From: Motilibacter peucedani
Lineage (GTDB): Bacteria; Actinomycetota; Actinomycetes; Motilibacterales; Motilibacteraceae
Direction: 5' to 3'
Assembly: GCF_003634695.1 (NCBI RefSeq)
Contig: NZ_RBWV01000003.1
Span: 1-50,111 of the forward strand
DNA length: 50,111 nucleotides
Shown: in pieces, positions 47,562-50,111 of the stretch
How the letters are laid out: each line of letters starts with the position of its first letter
Position numbering within the stretch: position 1 is the stretch's first letter
Made by a program: the position numbers and the translations under genes
The notes under the pieces: model-generated
The model's database searches: none
The model's input: the letters and a program-made list of their open reading frames with translations, nothing else
Told to the model about the DNA's origin: nothing

Positions 47562-48848
47562 CTACGCGGCGGCAGTTGCCGCGGGACCGTCCTCCTCTGG
47601 CTCCGGCAACTCTAGGAGGAGCACCTTGCCGGTCTCGTGGACCACCCTGTCGACCCTGACGTAGACCTCGTCGCCCTCGGCGAGCTCGCCCGGCGCGTTG
47701 AGGTCCTTGCGCAGGTCTTCGGTCATGTCCTTGGCCAGCAGCATGGCGGGCCTGGTGAACCCGTCCAACTTGACCAGGCAGTAGCCGCCTCGACCGTCCT
47801 GCTCAGGCACGACGCGCGAGATTGCGCCGTACCCCTGCCAGCCGACCTGCGGCAGTGAGCCGGTGAACGAGGCGGGCGCCGTCGTCGCGGAGGAGACGCT
47901 GCGCAGCTCCAGGGTGACGCGTCGCTGCAGCGTGTCGACCTTGAAGACCTCGACGTCGACGGAGTCACCGACCTGGAGTTGCCGGCCACGCAGCTGACCG
48001 GAGGGGACCAGGCCGTTCACGGGGCCTTCCACCTTCACGAAGGCTCCCAGCCCGTCGATCACGTTCCTCACCACGCTGGTGAACACTCGACCCACGGGGA
48101 ACTGCCTGGCGATCTTGGTCCAGGGGTTCTCCTCGCCCGCGAGGAGGGTGTACTTCAGCCCCTTCTCGGGGTCGACCGTCGCGGACCCGTTCACCCTCGT
48201 GCCGACGGGGAACCGGCGGCTCATGTCGGTGATGATCTTCGCGTAGTCGACGTCGGCGTTGCTGAGTTCTGCCACCCCGCCGTCGTCGAGGCGGATGGTG
48301 GCCGCCTCGTTGTCCACCGCGATGACCTTGCCGGGCGCCTGCTTGCTGGAGTAGCCCTGCAGCGGTGCAAGGGTGTTCTCCTCGGCCGGCTCGTCGAGCA
48401 GCGCTTGGATCTGCTGCTCGATCTCGTGCTTCGCGCGCATCGTCTCCTTGAACGTCTCCGCGTAGCGGATGTAGCGGTCTTGCCCGCGAACGTCCGAGGG
48501 GATGTCCATCTCGTTCTGCGTCAGCACGATGATGCGCTTGTTCAGCATGCGCGCCATCGCGAACTCGTAGGCGACGTTGGGGTTCCTGGTGGTGCAGTCG
48601 CAGATGACGATCTCCGCCCGGCAGATGCTGCGGAAGATCAGCTCGTCGACTGCGGTCGGCCCGTAGACCTCGTCCACGCGAAGCGGGGTCAAGCTCAGCC
48701 CCTCGAGCGTGGGCTTGAGGACGTCGCCCCAGAAGTCGTCGAAGTTGAAGGTCGGGCCACCCGGTGAGAGCTCACGGGTGCCGTAGGGCATCGCGACGAA
48801 GACGACGCCCGGCTCGGGGTTGTAGGTACGGGTGTACGAAGGAGGCAT
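47562..48848 (-). CDS. deoxyribosyltransferase/TIR-like domain fused to S1 RNA-binding domains
   Basis: A 428-residue fusion. Residues 13-125 (GVVFVAMPYGTRELS, LRVDEVYGPTAVDELIFRSI, AEIVICDCTTRNPNVAYEFA, KRIIVLTQNE) match nucleoside 2-deoxyribosyltransferase/TIR-like folds, with the glutamate of NVAYE the candidate nucleotide-cleaving residue. After a helical stretch come S1-like OB domains. The clearest is GRVFTSVVRNVIDGLGAFVK, VEGPVNGLVPSGQLRGRQLQ, VGDSVDVEVFKVD; one before (APGKVIAVDNEAATIRL) and one after (GYGAISRVVPEQDGRGG) are weaker. The pairing suggests an effector that senses RNA or ribosomes and cuts NAD or nucleotides in defence; that is inference. ATG at 48848 follows GAGGTG; it is a single-gene unit. 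Confidence 0.75.
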   Translation of the reverse strand: MPPSYTRTYNPEPGVVFVAMPYGTRELSPGGPTFNFDDFWGDVLKPTLEGLSLTPLRVDEVYGPTAVDELIFRSICRAEIVICDCTTRNPNVAYEFAMARMLNKRIIVLTQNEMDIPSDVRGQDRYIRYAETFKETMRAKHEIEQQIQALLDEPAEENTLAPLQGYSSKQAPGKVIAVDNEAATIRLDDGGVAELSNADVDYAKIITDMSRRFPVGTRVNGSATVDPEKGLKYTLLAGEENPWTKIARQFPVGRVFTSVVRNVIDGLGAFVKVEGPVNGLVPSGQLRGRQLQVGDSVDVEVFKVDTLQRRVTLELRSVSSATTAPASFTGSLPQVGWQGYGAISRVVPEQDGRGGYCLVKLDGFTRPAMLLAKDMTEDLRKDLNAPGELAEGDEVYVRVDRVVHETGKVLLLELPEPEEDGPAATAAA

Positions 48849-49620
48849 GACGCCCACCTCTCTGCTACGGGACGTGGTCAACGTCCCGGAGAGACCGGCG
48901 TCCCCAGCCGCCATGCCCAGCCAGTAGCTGGGGCCGCCAGCCTCACCATCAGGATGCGGGGAAGGGCTTTCCCCTAGAGCCACTGGGGCTTCAGGAGGAG
49001 TCACTCTCCTGAGTCATGCCTTCATGGCCTTGAAGGTATCGTGCCTCAGATCACACTCGGTGACAAGCACTTGTTGGCGACCTAGCCCGGAGAAGCGTGA
49101 AGGCCGCGAGCCCAAGCGGCCCCGGCCTTCGTAGGTGCGTGCCGCGGTGACTAGTCGCGCACGCATCCTCGCCTGCCAGCAGTTCGATACAGAACTCGCC
49201 GGCGCCCTGTTTATGCATCCTGATGGGCCGGTAGGCGGCACCCACCGTCCGAACCAACGGCTAAGAAGCCGTCGTAAACGGACCCCGCTAGTGTGCGCCA
49301 TAGTTGCAAGAGATTGCAAGGGGGCTCGCCGATCCGTCAGGCGAACGGACGAGCTGCTGCGCTCGTTCCACGGCGCCGGTTCCCGCTCGCGCCTGTCTGC
49401 CTTGGCTCACGGCTCACAGTCGGAGCCCCCGGCGCTCGGGGAGGGGCGGAGGACGCCTCAGCAGGCATCACGGACGCGTCCTCCGCCGCACGGGCAGGTG
49501 CGCCGTTGAGAAGGCGACGCGGCGAGTCAGGAGCCGCCTTCCACGTCGGCGGCGCTGCGGTAGCCCCTGTGGCCGGGGACGGGCCGTGCAGCGTGGCCGC
49601 CCCCCCATCTGCCGCACGAC

Positions 49621-49758
49621 GCGTTCGGGTGGCAGGTTGGCGAGCTCGCCAGGGAGCGCGGCTGGCATGGCCTCGTGGTTTCCTCGTCCAGCTCGACGAC
49701 GGTCCGACTCCGTAGTCACCGAGCTGCCGGCCGACGCTTGCGCCCGCTCGAGGACTGA
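49621..49758 (+). pseudogene. decayed copy of the 91-aa gene
   Basis: Across three reading frames the DNA encodes RGWHGLVV, then FLVQLDD, then VVTELPAD and finally LRPLED before a stop. These follow the order of DGWHGRVAYLVQLDD, LVIAELPAEALRPLEG in the intact protein at 47227-47502. At least two or three frameshifts show decay. The upstream half could not be aligned. Confidence 0.7.
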
Positions 49759-49822
49759 GGGCGACCAGCGCGAGAGGCCGCCGGTTGCGGGAGCGCTCGG
49801 CGTCCCGCTGCACGAGACAGAC

Positions 49823-49996
49823 AGGACGGGTGGCCAGGCGAAAGCCCTGCTGATCCGCAACGCCCTGGCTCACGCTGGGGTAGATGCAGCTGTCGGGCTA
49901 GCCTCCCGCCCCGGCGTTGGGCTGAAGCAGGCTTGGCACCAAGCTGACCTAGCGATGTACGCGGATAAGCGGAGCGAAGGACTTACTCCGTCGTGA
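49823..49996 (+). pseudogene. C-terminal GGDEF (diguanylate cyclase) fragment
   Basis: The frame reads GVDAAVGLASRPGVGLKQAW, then HQADLAMYADKRSEGLTPS and a stop at 49994-49996. AVGLA...ADLAMYADKRS is the end of a GGDEF domain (SVGxA...ADxAMYxAKR). The GGDEF catalytic motif itself is not upstream in frame, so this is a broken gene, probably a chromosomal gene fragment carried in or cut by insertion of the element. Confidence 0.6.
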
Positions 49997-50111
49997 GGAC
50001 TCGACGGGTCGCAGGACGACTGGTAGTGACGGGTATCGCTGCCGGCCGTATCAGGGTGTAGGGGACGCGTCAGCAGTCCTCATGCACGACGAGAAGGTGG
50101 CGTCGGTCGGG

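Larger units (their letters stand above)
48849..50111. other. right-end region with decayed fragments only
   Basis: No intact gene is supported here. Two recognisable remnants are listed separately. Leftward frames near 49014-49319 and rightward Arg-rich frames show no family signal. The promoter of the S1-fusion gene should lie at the left end of this region. Confidence 0.5.

Noticed and set aside
49014-49319. A 101-codon minus-strand frame at the right end
   Set aside because: Composition is shadow-like, two other frames are also open, and no domain is recognised.

Overview
The window is high-GC DNA with many GTG starts, purine-rich ribosome binding sites, 4-base GTGA/ATGA gene overlaps and actinobacterial families (SCO6880-type transfer protein, DUF4913, DUF4192, MAB_1171c/DUF6545, SigE-type sigma factor). 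It carries replication-like, partition, relaxase and type IV secretion genes. No ribosomal, tRNA or housekeeping gene and no tyrosine integrase was seen. The best reading is a large conjugative plasmid, or a plasmid-like conjugative element, of an actinobacterium. Both ends look open: no end-to-end repeat was seen.

Layout. 1-3.2 kb: a winged-helix-like protein (-), a HEPN/Abi-like protein and a possible nuclease. 3.5-17.6 kb: a long leftward transfer operon. It reads, in order of transcription, VirB2-like pilin, VirB8-position protein, VirB6/TrbL-like, SCO6880-type, VirB4-like ATPase, VirD4-like coupling protein, DUF4913, an Ala-rich protein, small proteins, an ArdC-protease-Toprim fusion and a uracil-DNA glycosylase-like protein. 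17.8-22.9 kb: a control cassette (XRE regulator, ImmA/IrrE-like protease, DUF6545 membrane protein, FAD oxidoreductase) and a VirB1-like wall hydrolase. 22.9-25.6 kb: ribbon-helix-helix protein, Rep-like protein and small genes. 25.6-31.4 kb: partition region (ParB, ParA, RHH partner) bounded by two identical 379-bp repeats, with phased 9-bp CTAG arrays. 29.2-37.8 kb: defence island (GIY-YIG protein, N6 methyltransferase plus endonuclease, Shedu, AIPR). 38-40.7 kb: SigE-type sigma factor with membrane partner. 40.7-42.9 kb: serine recombinase, GIY-YIG and a frameshifted ATP-dependent ligase. 43-47.5 kb: mobilization genes (coiled-coil protein, MobC, membrane protein, relaxase). 47.5-49 kb: a deoxyribosyltransferase/TIR-like domain fused to S1 domains. 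49-50.1 kb: decayed fragments.

How the genes may work together. A 20-bp palindrome-like motif occurs four times and only in four promoter positions: before the type IV secretion operon, before the XRE gene, between the oxidoreductase and wall-hydrolase genes, and between the two mobilization operons. This suggests one XRE/ImmA switch governs the whole transfer programme. Separately, CTAG arrays phased at exactly 9 bp sit before parB, before and after parA, before the DUF4192 gene, and inside the ArdC-fusion coding region. They look like a distributed centromere or operator for a partition protein.
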